Below, piece by piece: positions 1 through 9,080 of a stretch of 34,003 nt of DNA; the first letter of the stretch is position 1, and each line of letters begins with the position of its first letter. This DNA comes from Candidatus Thermoplasmatota archaeon (lineage in GTDB: Archaea; Thermoplasmatota; E2; UBA202; DSCA01). Position numbers and translations under genes: made by a program. The notes beneath the pieces were generated by a model that searched no databases, was not told where the DNA came from, and saw only the letters and a program-made list of their open reading frames with translations. Location of the stretch: the NCBI GenBank assembly GCA_034660695.1, contig JAYEJS010000075.1, forward strand, positions 1-34,003, written 5' to 3'.

Positions 1-2920
1 TACGTAACTGGAATGAACCACCTTTTACCAATGCTATTCCATGAGCATTAACTACTGCTGAGGGTTTAACCCACATTTCAACAGTAATTGTATCAGTAAT
101 ATCTAAGCTTGCATCGTTTCCACAATCTATGTAATCATTGGTTCCATCGAATTGTAAAGCAGTTCCTGCCTTGCTTACATTTCCATCACCGAAGTTCCAG
201 AGCCAGTCAACGATGGTTCCGTCTGCATCGGTGCTTGTATCGGTGAAGGTGATTGTGTCATCAGTAGTTGGGGAGGTTGGTGAGTGAGTAAAGTTTGCTG
301 TTGGAGCATAATTTGGTGACACCAGCGGATGCATGTCGCCTCCACTTAGGATGTTTCCATTGGAGTCGCATGGAAGGAGTGTATCTCCTAAACCGTCTCC
401 ATTTATATCATAGCCATTGTAATTGCTCCAATAATTGCCTCCAAGGTATGGTCCCCCAATGATGTTTGTGCCTGCTGTTTTTGTTATATTCCATTTATTG
501 TTTCCATTATCCCAAGCATTGTTCGTATTGTTGAAATAATTGTTATAGATAACATTGGTGGATGAAGATGTAAGATAAATGCCGTAGCCTGTGTTTTGCT
601 CAAAGGTATTGTTCTTGATGACGGTATCGCTAGACGAGAAAAGGTACATTCCCTCCTGACCGTTGTCATGGATGTTGTTTTTAATAACATCATTGCCAGA
701 GGATGTTTCCACCAAAATTCCGTCGTAGGTGTTGTCATAAACATTATTGTCGTAAACAAAATTTTCGTTGCTTGAATTAGATATTAATATGCCACAATCA
801 GCATTTCCGTAGCAGGTATTATTGAAAACATTGTTGTAACTGCTATCTGGCTCCAGAATGATTCCATCCTCTCCATTGTCATGAGCAGTGTTGTTGGCAA
901 TGTAGCAGTAATGCGAATACATGAGTAAAATGCCCTCACCGTTGTTGCCCACACCGTTCCAGTAGGCGTCGTTGTTTGTTATATCCGTATAGTTTGAATA
1001 TTCCAGTAAAATGCCGTCGTAGGTGTTGTTGTGGATAACATTGCTCTCTATACTGCAATAATTGGAATGATTGAGGAGGATGCCTACATCTCCGTTGAAG
1101 GAAACATCGCAGTTAGTGATGCTACCGTTATCAGCATTGACCAAATAAATGCCTTCCTGCCCTCCATTTTGAATGGTGAAGTTGGATATGTTCACCCAAT
1201 CGATGCCTGTGTACACCACGTCACCAATACCACCACCATCGATAACAGTATTATCTCTGCTCTCTCCGGTAAGATTTATGCTTTTACTAATAACCACGTT
1301 TTCATAATATGTGCCGTTGTAAACGTGCACACTCCCGCTGTCCGTAACCGCATTTATACCATTCTGTATGTTGGCAAAATGGTCGTATTGCCATCCTGGG
1401 GTTGAAGCATCAAAGTTGTCATCAACATAAACAATGCTCGGTGGCGGAGAAGAAAAGGAAACTGTGACATAACCTGGAGTAGTTTGAGGAACATCCGGAG
1501 ATTCTGATGATGTTTGAGTGGGCAAGCCAGGGTTGTAACCTCCCTCATAATACTCTACTTTAAAGGAGGTGATGGTGCCGTCGGTACCGGTATCGCCGAT
1601 ATCCAAATAGAAGCCAGACGTGCCGCCACTCCATTCATCATAAAATTCGGTGATATCCAGGCACATGAAGTTTGGATAGCCATGCGAACCCCCCTCCCAC
1701 CAAGGTGTTCTTGTATCCAAAGGGCTAGCATGAGAGCCGACACCGAGCTCAACAGATGCCTGTCGATCACACTGCGGGTTCAGTTCCCAGGTGCTGAGCA
1801 GCGAAGGGCTATCCGTGATATACAAATCATCAAACCAGGTTACAGCAACAATATTTCCTCCCATGAAAGCGTCGTATGTCATCCAGTAATAGCCATTATC
1901 CCCAAACCCCGAACCCCATGAATTCACTACTTTGAATGCACCAGTTTCGCCGCTCTCTACATCCGTTTTTGAGTCATTATATCCAACAATGCAGTTTCCG
2001 TGATTTACACCCGGCAGCATGTTACCAGAGTTGAGTACATAATCACTCCCCCAATAATAATAGCTGCTGGCATTCAGTGCAAATGTCACTGGCAACCCAC
2101 TATCCAGCAAACCTTTAACGGTGCTTACATCAGTGTAGCCAACCGGCGTGCCAAGATAGTATGTCTCGTTGATGCGATACGATGGCGCATCTCTCCAAGC
2201 ATTTTCGTCACCCCAGCTCACCGGATCTAAGTCATTATAGGGCATTTTGCTCCATATGGATACACCAACTGTTTCCATGACATATCCATTAGTATACATC
2301 CAAGACCCACCATCATATCCACCGTTGCATTTGTTGTAGGTAAACGCCGGGCTGAGCAACTGGCTGTTATTGCCGATACTGGCTTCAGTCCACCCGTTGC
2401 CGCTGGCTTGTATGTAGCCGGCTGCGTAGTATGTGGATGCCCAAGCTGCACACGAACCCTGACCTCCCTGGCTACGAACTTGGGGGAAACAAGGATCAGC
2501 AGATAGGTCTCTGGAAGCACCCACTGAGGGGAATGAGCTGTTTCCCGGAGTGGGGTTCACTATCCGTATATTTCCAACCATTGCATTCCATTCCTCCTCT
2601 GTTGGAGGGGCAAATCCGGTCCCATAGCCATCGTATATTACATTATAGTTTTTGTTTGGATCATAGATGCCCACTCTTTCCTTCATCCTATTTATTTCTT
2701 CACGAGTAGCAAGATGCGAGTAGAGGTACAAATCGCTCTCACCATCGTTGCTATTATTACCGTCTATTATTGTCTTACCATCAGCCATTCCGGAATGTTC
2801 CATACCGATAACACCAAATCCGCTTCCCAAAAACAACCCCACAATCACTATTGCCATCACTTTCCCAAAACTACTTTTCCAAATTTTTCTTTTTTTATTT
2901 TTATCCATTTTGCCTATCAT
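1..2920 (-). CDS. Secreted papain-like (C1A) peptidase with NosD beta-helix, PKD and LamG-like modules (C-terminus outside window)
   Basis: One open frame runs unbroken from an ATG at 2920 past the left edge (at least 973 codons). A hydrophobic signal segment lies at about residues 17-37. The C1A triad is visible: Gln151 and Cys157 in QGGQGSCAAWAS, His307 in GVNHGNCIVGYN, and Asn333 in VVNSWGSGFG. From about residue 500 to 850 there are Asn/Gly-rich repeats such as NNTYDGILLEYSNYTDITNN, typical of NosD-type right-handed beta-helices. A PKD domain follows (WNFGDG near residue 912), then the start of a LamG-like domain (TVEMWVKPSAVV). GGAGG lies just upstream of the start. The family knowledge suggests an exported peptidase that binds polymer or cell surface; the substrate is unknown. 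I checked the reading frame at the catalytic residues, the beta-helix, the PKD domain and the left edge. Confidence 0.85.
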   Translation of the reverse strand, partial: MIGKMDKNKKRKIWKSSFGKVMAIVIVGLFLGSGFGVIGMEHSGMADGKTIIDGNNSNDGESDLYLYSHLATREEINRMKERVGIYDPNKNYNVIYDGYGTGFAPPTEEEWNAMVGNIRIVNPTPGNSSFPSVGASRDLSADPCFPQVRSQGGQGSCAAWASTYYAAGYIQASGNGWTEASIGNNSQLLSPAFTYNKCNGGYDGGSWMYTNGYVMETVGVSIWSKMPYNDLDPVSWGDENAWRDAPSYRINETYYLGTPVGYTDVSTVKGLLDSGLPVTFALNASSYYYWGSDYVLNSGNMLPGVNHGNCIVGYNDSKTDVESGETGAFKVVNSWGSGFGDNGYYWMTYDAFMGGNIVAVTWFDDLYITDSPSLLSTWELNPQCDRQASVELGVGSHASPLDTRTPWWEGGSHGYPNFMCLDITEFYDEWSGGTSGFYLDIGDTGTDGTITSFKVEYYEGGYNPGLPTQTSSESPDVPQTTPGYVTVSFSSPPPSIVYVDDNFDASTPGWQYDHFANIQNGINAVTDSGSVHVYNGTYYENVVISKSINLTGESRDNTVIDGGGIGDVVYTGIDWVNISNFTIQNGGQEGIYLVNADNGSITNCDVSFNGDVGILLNHSNYCSIESNVIHNNTYDGILLEYSNYTDITNNDAYWNGVGNNGEGILLMYSHYCYIANNTAHDNGEDGIILEPDSSYNNVFNNTCYGNADCGILISNSSNENFVYDNNVYDNTYDGILVETSSGNDVIKNNIHDNGQEGMYLFSSSDTVIKNNTFEQNTGYGIYLTSSSTNVIYNNYFNNTNNAWDNGNNKWNITKTAGTNIIGGPYLGGNYWSNYNGYDINGDGLGDTLLPCDSNGNILSGGDMHPLVSPNYAPTANFTHSPTSPTTDDTITFTDTSTDADGTIVDWLWNFGDGNVSKAGTALQFDGTNDYIDCGNDASLDITDTITVEMWVKPSAVVNAHGIALVKGGSFQLR

Positions 2921-2959
2921 GTTTTTGCCTCCAACAAACGATTATACATATATATCATT

Positions 2960-2983
2960 GGCTCTAATATTGGCTCTAATAAG
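2960..2983. repeat. Two tandem copies of a 12-bp repeat upstream of the C1A peptidase gene
   Basis: The unit TTGGCTCTAATA occurs twice in direct succession, about 40 bp upstream of the start codon at 2920. AT-rich TATA-like stretches flank it on both sides (around 2944-2956 and 2985-2996). It could be a regulator binding site, but there is no direct support for that. Confidence 0.5.
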
Positions 2984-3062
2984 TAGTATAAAAAAAAAGC
3001 TTACTTAAATTTTTCCTCGTCCCTTTGGAAAATTGGATGGGGCATTACATTAACAGTGCATG

Positions 3063-5255
3063 CTAACTGGAAGTCCACAAAATATTATTCTCCATCAACA
3101 GGGAAAGGAATTCATTCAGCCTCTCGAACAGCAATTGAAACAATTTTGGATAGTATAGGGGCGTTGATACTTCTAATGGATCAGACCATGCGCTCTCGGC
3201 ACCGTATAAATCCATGGCTTTTACTTTTATTTCGTAATTCCCTCTCTTATCCCACGTATGTGATGCGTTTACCTCTCCACCAGAATCATATGGGCCAATC
3301 CAGCCCGTATTTGTTCCGTCCCCCCAATCAAACATATAATAAATTTGATCGCCGTCGGGATCAACAGAAGATGTGGTATATCCATATTCCTTCCATCTTT
3401 TGCCGGAAGTTGGGCCAGTGGGTTTTTCCGGCTTATTCGGCGGCTTATTTTCATCTGGCGACTGTATTGCGACTTGCAGGGAAGGATCGCCCAATGGCTC
3501 CCACTCTTCTACAGTCTTGTAGTCGAGCTTATCCATGCTGCTGCCAAATCTATTTACATATTTGTTTATTGTTTCCTTCCATATCTCACCAAAGGTTTCA
3601 GCACCACCTGCATATGACCTAAAAGAATTCAGTTCCATAAGACCGCAGAGTCTTTGAACAGTGCTTCTGCCGTCATAGCCCCATCCGAGCCCGGTGTTGC
3701 CGCAGACTGCGATTCCGCCCCCGTCCGGATTTGATAAAAATGCCCAGCCAAAACAATTCATGCTAAATTTGCAGTTAGAACATACATTTAAAATAACGAT
3801 GGGCAACTTATCTCCATTCACAAGTGAATTGATATTTCTTATTTTATATCCTCCATAAGGCAACCATACTTTATCTTTTCCATGTGGATGTGTAACCCAA
3901 CTGCCTGGGCTGCCGTGCCCGGAAAAATCGATGAATCCTGCCCCTTCATACAGCGCATGGTCTATATTTGCAGGAGAATCTATTTTGTTATTAGAAGCCC
4001 ATAATTTTGTGGGGTTGAAATTTCCCATAATATCCAACACTTTTTGATTGGCATACTCCCCCTCATCAATGTTATCATCGTCACCGGGAAATGTATCTCC
4101 CCCGCATACGATAATATTTTTAAACCACGGCTTCTCATAGGCCTCCATATTTTCATGGGATATTATTTTGTTCACCACCACCGTAACTTCCTCGTTGGTA
4201 CTGCAGGCAGCCCTACCAATGAATACATCGGGATATAAGTCCACAAAATCTATCTCATTTTCATCATATTCCCCGAATTTGTCATTCCCATTTGAATCCC
4301 AGCTAACAAAATTACCATCCGAATCATAAATGTCAGCATAGTAAAGATCGCTTATGTAACTGCTCTCCTCCCCATCTTTAACGTAGGCACGTCTAACCGG
4401 CAATTTTTCCGAGTTTCCAACAAGCATTACATAATCTATACCCCATTCTTCTACTGCATTTTTAATGAAATATTTTATCTTCTCTGCGTCATCCCTGCCC
4501 CGAACGGTGAAATAATTGCTATTATAGATTTCATCAAGGGAAACGAGCATGGTTTTTACGTCATAGCTTTCCTTATGCTCTATCAATGGCTGCAGAGCAT
4601 CGCTGAACTCAGATGGCGATACAATGAGCAGATCGTAAGCATCAGCAAAAAGCGGCTGTATCGACTCTTCATAGCTGATTTTTATTTTGATATTGGTTGC
4701 ATATTGCAGGATATTCAATGCCGGCAAATATCTCACTGGGTAGACACTGACGGATAGAAACGTCACACGTTCTCCGTTATCTATTCCGCCACCAGTTCTG
4801 TAATAACACCATCTTTCTGGATAGGGGGCAGTACTGCCATATACTCCCTCGTTTTCAACTACCTTTTTGGGAGAATATTTGCCATCAAGCAATATAGGTT
4901 CTGGAGCAGGTTCAATTTTCTTATCCAGTTTCATTGTTCTAATAGCCAGTGGTATACATTCCACTCCAAGTATCTTTGTTCCGAGTGGGAACGTTAGTAC
5001 GGTTGAATGAACGGGCAGGATGGGTTCGCTGGCAACCAGTGTGGAATTTGCCTCTTTTACATTTACAGCCACATAGTTTTCATTGCTGCTCACAGTAGGC
5101 CTGGAAAAACTTAATGAAATTTCAGTAATAACATTCACATTTCCAACGCCCGCCTTTCCGGCATTATATACCCCAGCTATTCCACCACTGCTAAAAAGTA
5201 ATATCGCTACCACCAGCATAACAGCGACTTTTGTCTTTTCTGTTTTTACTGCCAT
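3063..5255 (-). CDS. Secreted gingipain-like C25 cysteine peptidase with C-terminal PKD domain
   Basis: The 730-residue protein has a basic N-terminus and hydrophobic signal segment (residues 8-30), a propeptide-like region to about residue 200, and the C25 catalytic fold at about 205-600. The catalytic His447 sits in FSGHGSPGSW and Cys492 in LNVCSN. The LGDPSLQV motif at 588-595 is typical of the end of C25 catalytic domains. A PKD domain follows (FDWGDG at 642-647, HTW near 666). The last 30 residues are short and amphipathic (FQLLFERLNEFLSLLM), possibly a surface-sorting or anchoring tail, which is inference. A TATA box at 5271-5283 lies about 25 nt before the ATG, suggesting a leaderless transcript. 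It neighbours another secreted cysteine peptidase of an unrelated family. Confidence 0.9.
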   Translation of the reverse strand: MAVKTEKTKVAVMLVVAILLFSSGGIAGVYNAGKAGVGNVNVITEISLSFSRPTVSSNENYVAVNVKEANSTLVASEPILPVHSTVLTFPLGTKILGVECIPLAIRTMKLDKKIEPAPEPILLDGKYSPKKVVENEGVYGSTAPYPERWCYYRTGGGIDNGERVTFLSVSVYPVRYLPALNILQYATNIKIKISYEESIQPLFADAYDLLIVSPSEFSDALQPLIEHKESYDVKTMLVSLDEIYNSNYFTVRGRDDAEKIKYFIKNAVEEWGIDYVMLVGNSEKLPVRRAYVKDGEESSYISDLYYADIYDSDGNFVSWDSNGNDKFGEYDENEIDFVDLYPDVFIGRAACSTNEEVTVVVNKIISHENMEAYEKPWFKNIIVCGGDTFPGDDDNIDEGEYANQKVLDIMGNFNPTKLWASNNKIDSPANIDHALYEGAGFIDFSGHGSPGSWVTHPHGKDKVWLPYGGYKIRNINSLVNGDKLPIVILNVCSNCKFSMNCFGWAFLSNPDGGGIAVCGNTGLGWGYDGRSTVQRLCGLMELNSFRSYAGGAETFGEIWKETINKYVNRFGSSMDKLDYKTVEEWEPLGDPSLQVAIQSPDENKPPNKPEKPTGPTSGKRWKEYGYTTSSVDPDGDQIYYMFDWGDGTNTGWIGPYDSGGEVNASHTWDKRGNYEIKVKAMDLYGAESAWSDPLEVSTPLYYPKLFQLLFERLNEFLSLLMENNILWTSS

Positions 5256-5270
5256 AACCCATTATCTCTT

Positions 5271-5283
5271 GTATATTTTTAAA
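5271..5283 (-). promoter_or_regulatory. TATA box of the C25 peptidase gene
   Basis: Read on the minus strand this is TTTAAAAATATAC, with its centre about 22-25 nt upstream of the ATG at 5255. This is the expected archaeal TATA spacing for a leaderless mRNA. Confidence 0.55.
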
Positions 5284-5318
5284 CGTTTTTGTGCTGACAA
5301 GCTGCCAATTCCTGCATA

Positions 5319-5328
5319 CTATATATTT
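5319..5328 (+). promoter_or_regulatory. TATA box of the TatD-like hydrolase gene
   Basis: CTATATATTT is centred 26 nt upstream of the ATG at 5350, which supports that start and a leaderless transcript. Confidence 0.6.
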
Positions 5329-5349
5329 GATTGTATATTACACCCGGTT

Positions 5350-6180
5350 ATGATAATTCTCGACAACCACATGCATCTTCGCCGCGACGGCCGTTACATT
5401 CAGGCAGTGAAAGAATTTAAGCGGGCGGGAGGGACTCATCTCATACTCTGCCAAATGCCCATGGTGGAAAAAGTGATCGGGGAAAAGAGTTATATGCCCG
5501 CTTACAAGGAAACAGTGAAAATGGCTGAGGGAGCAGGCATTGCTACGGGCATAAAAATTTTTGTTACAGTTGGGCCATATCCAGCAGATTATCTTGCACT
5601 GAGAAAAAAATTCGGGAGGGATGAAGCAAAGAAAATCATGTTCAGAGGCATGGAGGAAGCACAACAGTTTTGCATTGAAAGAAATGCGATAGCAATCGGG
5701 GAGATAGGCCGCCCCCACTTTGAAGTGGATGAGCAGGCATGGGAGGACAGCAATAAAATAATGGCATACGGAATGAAAATGGCTGAAGAAGCAAACGTGC
5801 CGGTCGTTCTTCATACGGAGAGCATTGGCCCAGACGGTTTTAAAGAACTGGCAGAAATGGCAGACAGAGTTGGCATGGAAAAGGCAAGAGTTGTGAAGCA
5901 TTTTTCCCCGCCTCTTGTAAAGGAAGAAGAAAACCACGGCATATTTCCTTCAATATTGTCAACAGAAAAAGCGATCAAGGAAGCTCTGGCCAAGGGAACA
6001 AGATTTTTTATGGAAACGGATTATATTGATGACCCGCTGCGTCCCGGCGCCGTGCTTGGATTGAAGACAGTGCCGAGGAGAGTGAAAAAATTTCTGGAGG
6101 AAGGGATAACGAGCGAGGAAGATGTGTACAAGATTCATAAAGACAATCCAGAAAAAGTTTATGGAATTTCGATGGATTAG
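5350..6180 (+). CDS. TatD-related metal-dependent hydrolase (archaeal COG1099-type)
   Basis: The 276-residue protein opens with the metal-binding motif DNHMHL, followed by [23 protein letters not shown] and METDYIDDP. These fit the metal-ligand strands of a TatD/amidohydrolase TIM barrel. The archaeal COG1099 subgroup is predicted to be a metal-dependent hydrolase; the physiological substrate is not known. The frame is open further upstream, but the extra sequence would overlap the C25 gene and is not conserved-looking. The ATG at 5350 puts the family motif at the N-terminus and has a well-spaced TATA box. The stop codon overlaps the convergent zinc-ribbon gene by 4 nt. Confidence 0.85.
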   Translation: MIILDNHMHLRRDGRYIQAVKEFKRAGGTHLILCQMPMVEKVIGEKSYMPAYKETVKMAEGAGIATGIKIFVTVGPYPADYLALRKKFGRDEAKKIMFRGMEEAQQFCIERNAIAIGEIGRPHFEVDEQAWEDSNKIMAYGMKMAEEANVPVVLHTESIGPDGFKELAEMADRVGMEKARVVKHFSPPLVKEEENHGIFPSILSTEKAIKEALAKGTRFFMETDYIDDPLRPGAVLGLKTVPRRVKKFLEEGITSEEDVYKIHKDNPEKVYGISMD

Positions 6181-6314
6181 TGTATTGTGCCCAGTACGAT
6201 CTCTGCACTCTTGGGCGTTACAATTTCTTTGCCGCATTTTTTGCACATCCAGTATACTTTATTGCCATATACGTGGTGAATCATTTCAGTTCCGCAATAC
6301 GGGCAGTGTCTCAT
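6177..6314 (-). CDS. Small zinc-ribbon protein (45 aa)
   Basis: This small protein is [11 protein letters not shown] followed by [11 protein letters not shown], giving one Cys4 zinc site (CxxC-x16-CxxC). The frame is open upstream to 6434, but that extension would overlap the divergent dCMP deaminase start, and the zinc ribbon starts cleanly at the ATG at 6314. A TATA-like GTTTATATAG (6361-6370, minus strand) lies about 50 nt upstream. The function is unknown; such single ribbons often bind nucleic acid or act as protein adaptors. It has only four Cys, so it is not a RING finger. Confidence 0.6.
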   Translation of the reverse strand: MRHCPYCGTEMIHHVYGNKVYWMCKKCGKEIVTPKSAEIVLGTIH

Positions 6315-6379
6315 TTTATCATCATTTTGCTTTCTTTTTGCTTTCAATATGGCGTTTTGTCTATATAAACATTTCGACG

Positions 6380-6390
6380 TATATTTTAAA
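6380..6390 (+). promoter_or_regulatory. TATA box of the dCMP deaminase / signal peptidase operon
   Basis: TATATTTTAAA is centred about 28 nt before the ATG at 6413. A second TATA-like element of opposite polarity at 6361-6370 can serve the divergent zinc-ribbon gene, so this is a compact divergent promoter. Confidence 0.55.
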
Positions 6391-6412
6391 AAAAGGCGAT
6401 ATATTACAAGCG

Positions 6413-6871
6413 ATGAAAACGTCCAGGCCGGCATACGACGAGTATTTTATGAGGATAGCAAAAATCGTTGCAACACGCTCTACTTGCCTGAGAAGACATG
6501 TAGGGGCGGTAATTGTAAGGAATAACCACATTTTGTCAACGGGGTATAACGGCCCTCCAAAGGGTTTCAAGCATTGTGATGAAACTGGATGCATGAGAGA
6601 GAAACTGGACATACCGCGCGGGGAAAGACATGAATTGTGCAGGGGCCTGCATGCAGAACAAAACGCTATAATCCAGGCGGCGGTGTTTGGCGTTTCCATA
6701 AAAGGTGGAACTATATATGTAACTCACTTTCCGTGCAGCGTTTGTGCAAAAATGCTGGTGAATGCCGAGTTGAAAGAGATTGTTTATAAAATAATGTATC
6801 CGGATGAACTTTCATTGGAAATTTTGAAGGAAAGTAATTTAAATGTGAGGCAATTAAGGGTGCCGCAATGA
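6413..6871 (+). CDS. dCMP deaminase-family protein (ComEB-like)
   Basis: The 152-residue protein has the zinc-dependent cytidine/deoxycytidylate deaminase signature: His80-Ala-Glu82 in [10 protein letters not shown] and Cys108/Cys111 in [11 protein letters not shown]. Extra Cys/His residues (HCDETGC, RHELC) match the second zinc site of dCMP deaminases. The expected reaction is deamination of dCMP to dUMP, which supplies the dTMP pathway. The start at 6413 follows a well-placed TATA box; an upstream extension in the same frame lies within the neighbouring gene and looks non-coding. The gene overlaps the signal peptidase gene by 4 nt (ATGA), so the two are probably co-translated. Confidence 0.9.
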   Translation: MKTSRPAYDEYFMRIAKIVATRSTCLRRHVGAVIVRNNHILSTGYNGPPKGFKHCDETGCMREKLDIPRGERHELCRGLHAEQNAIIQAAVFGVSIKGGTIYVTHFPCSVCAKMLVNAELKEIVYKIMYPDELSLEILKESNLNVRQLRVPQ

Positions 6872-7650
6872 ATGAAAAAATTCTCCTTACAATTAGGGAT
6901 GTTCTCGCTGCAGTAGCCATAGTGGGCATAATAATCACTGCATTATGGGCATACACAGGCCAGTTCCCCGATACGCCGATGGTTGTCGTTACCTCCGGCT
7001 CGATGATGCATGACAATGCCCCTTACGGAAAGATTGGGACGATAGACCCCGGAGACCTAGTTCTGGTGAAAAAAATTTCCAGCAGGGATGGCATAACAGT
7101 AAGAGGTGAAAGTAGCAATCCTGCAACAGGCCACAGGACATACAGCGATTACGGGGATGTAATAATTTATTATCCAATGGGAAATAGGGATAGAACGCCG
7201 ATCATACACCGCGCCATATGCTGGGTTGAGTATAAAGGAGGAAAATATACGGTAAGGGAATACGGAATAGAAGATGCATCGGTAATATCCATACCAGAAC
7301 TCCACATATCTGGCTATAAGCCCATGAACAGCGGATTTATAACGAAGGGTGATAATAACGAATTGCCAGACCAGTATCCCAGCGGGGGGATATGTGCACA
7401 GCCCGTAAAGCCGGAGTGGATTATCGGGAAGGCGAGAGGTGAACTGCCCTGGTTTGGAATGATAAAATTGATGATAGCAGGCAATCAAGAAGTGAATGCC
7501 GAGAATGGATGGGTAAAGGTGGGAAAGGCTGTAGCCCCTAAAGATATATGGGTCTGTCTTGGCCTCTCATTAGTTGCTATTTCAGCCATACCCATTTCAC
7601 TGGATGCCTACGAATATTACCGGAAAAAAAAAGATTCGGAGAGCCTATAA
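6868..7650 (+). CDS. Archaeal signal peptidase I (Sec11-like, S26B)
   Basis: The 260-residue membrane protein has an N-terminal TM helix (about residues 12-30) and a second near the C-terminus (about 227-247). The catalytic Ser45 lies in VVTSGSM, and His114 in TPIIHRA is the S26B general base that replaces the bacterial lysine. Acidic residues sit in [13 protein letters not shown] (Asp162/Asp168). It should cleave signal peptides of exported proteins such as the secreted peptidases in this window. It overlaps the deaminase gene by 4 nt, and its 3' end overlaps the convergent orc1/cdc6 gene by 6 nt. Confidence 0.92.
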   Translation: MNEKILLTIRDVLAAVAIVGIIITALWAYTGQFPDTPMVVVTSGSMMHDNAPYGKIGTIDPGDLVLVKKISSRDGITVRGESSNPATGHRTYSDYGDVIIYYPMGNRDRTPIIHRAICWVEYKGGKYTVREYGIEDASVISIPELHISGYKPMNSGFITKGDNNELPDQYPSGGICAQPVKPEWIIGKARGELPWFGMIKLMIAGNQEVNAENGWVKVGKAVAPKDIWVCLGLSLVAISAIPISLDAYEYYRKKKDSESL

Positions 7651-8880
7651 TAAACGCGATTGTATTTTAAGTTTTAAACTTTTTAAGTCGGGAAGATCTG
7701 GTATAATGTCATCTTTTGACAATATTTTCTCTATCTTCCTTATGGGCGTGGAAACCTGTATTTCTTTTGTCCTTCCATACCTGCCCTTCGAAATAACTCT
7801 GGCGGTTATGATGCCCAGCATGTCCAGTTCCGATATCAAATCTGCTATCCTCCTTTGCGTCAGAATATCCATCCCTGCCTTCATGCAAAGCTGCTTGTAG
7901 ACATTATAGATGTCTCCCGTATTCGGAGGAACATCAAATATCTGGTCTCCGATAACAGCGGCCATGAGAACCATTTTGGACTGTGCGGGCAGTGTGGACA
8001 CAACTTCCTTGACCCTGTCGATTTCTATTTTGTTAACGGCCAGCCTTACATGTTCCTCCAGTATTTTATTTTCTCCAGAGCGGTCAGCGATTTCAGCGGA
8101 CACACGCAGCAGGTCCAGCGCCCGCCTTGCGTCGCCATGCTCCTGCGCCGCCAGGGCCGAACATAGGGGTATTACCGATTCATCAAGAACATTTTCTTTG
8201 AATGCAATTTTCGCCCTCTCCCCGAGAATATTTTCTAGCTGGTTTGCCGCATAAGGGGGAAAAATCATATTTTCCTCGCCGAGAGACGACTTAACCCTCG
8301 GGTCAAGAAATTCGGTGAACTTCAGATCATTTGATATTCCTATCAGGGATGTCTTTGCCTTTTGCAGACAGCTGTTCATGCGAGAGAGGTTATAAAGCAC
8401 CTCGTCCCCTTTCAACTTGTCCACTTCGTCAAGGACGATTATCACAACGCTCTCACTGTTATCTATTCGCTTTACCAATTTTGAATAAACCTCATCCGTC
8501 GGCCAGCCCGTAAATGGAATGCGCTCCGACCAGTCTTCCATAAAATGATTTGCTATATTCTGCAAAACCCTGTACTGGGTGTCAACTATCTCACAATTAA
8601 TGTATACGAAATGTGTAACCCTGTTCAATTCCGAGCCTTTTATGGACAAACGTTTGCCAACATATCTTGTCACTGCAGTCTTACCCGTACCTGTCTTCCC
8701 ATAAATAAATACGTTGGAAGGCGTTTCTCCCTTCAACGCCGGCACGAGCACGGAAGCCAATTCGTCTATATTTTTCTCCCTGTGAGGCAATATATCAGGC
8801 ACATATGATGGACGCAAAACTTCTTTATTTTTAAATATATTGCTGGATTTCAGTAAACTTTTGAATATGTCATCATTCAT
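7645..8880 (-). CDS. cdc6: Replication initiator Orc1/Cdc6
   Basis: The 411-residue protein is an AAA+ ATPase with Walker A GKTGTGKT (61-68), Walker B IIVLDEVDKL (about 147-156) and the following sensor regions. A C-terminal winged-helix part includes IYNVYKQLCMKAGMDILTQRRIADLISEL. The length and order match archaeal Orc1/Cdc6, which binds origin repeats and loads MCM. GGGGG lies just upstream of the ATG, and there is a TATA-like TTAAATAAAC at 8910-8919. The adjacent 200 bp lacks an obvious set of origin recognition boxes, so I do not call an origin. Confidence 0.95.
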   Translation of the reverse strand: MNDDIFKSLLKSSNIFKNKEVLRPSYVPDILPHREKNIDELASVLVPALKGETPSNVFIYGKTGTGKTAVTRYVGKRLSIKGSELNRVTHFVYINCEIVDTQYRVLQNIANHFMEDWSERIPFTGWPTDEVYSKLVKRIDNSESVVIIVLDEVDKLKGDEVLYNLSRMNSCLQKAKTSLIGISNDLKFTEFLDPRVKSSLGEENMIFPPYAANQLENILGERAKIAFKENVLDESVIPLCSALAAQEHGDARRALDLLRVSAEIADRSGENKILEEHVRLAVNKIEIDRVKEVVSTLPAQSKMVLMAAVIGDQIFDVPPNTGDIYNVYKQLCMKAGMDILTQRRIADLISELDMLGIITARVISKGRYGRTKEIQVSTPIRKIEKILSKDDIIPDLPDLKSLKLKIQSRLL

Positions 8881-9080
8881 TTTTCCCCCTTAAAATGAAT
8901 ATGAGTTGGTTAAATAAACCTTGTGGGATATGTGTTAGCATGTTCTTTAGAAGGATAAAGATATGGTAAAAAGTTTTTTAAGCACGATGTTAAAAATAAA
9001 TGGATTTGTATGTTAAAGGCAAAAAGCCTATACTTTATATCACGATAAAAATAAATAAAACGGCTGTTTTATTCGATGTA

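Noticed and set aside
1031-2709. Plus-strand frames of 60-135 codons opposite the C1A gene
   Set aside because: They are shadows of the long minus-strand frame, with no recognisable domains and unusual composition.
5083-5349. N-terminal extension of the TatD-like hydrolase
   Set aside because: The extra 89 residues overlap the C25 gene on the other strand and precede the TATA box; the family metal motif begins at the ATG at 5350.
8881-9080. Replication origin next to orc1/cdc6
   Set aside because: Origins often lie beside this gene, but I find no repeated origin-box motifs or long AT-rich unwinding element with flanking inverted repeats here.
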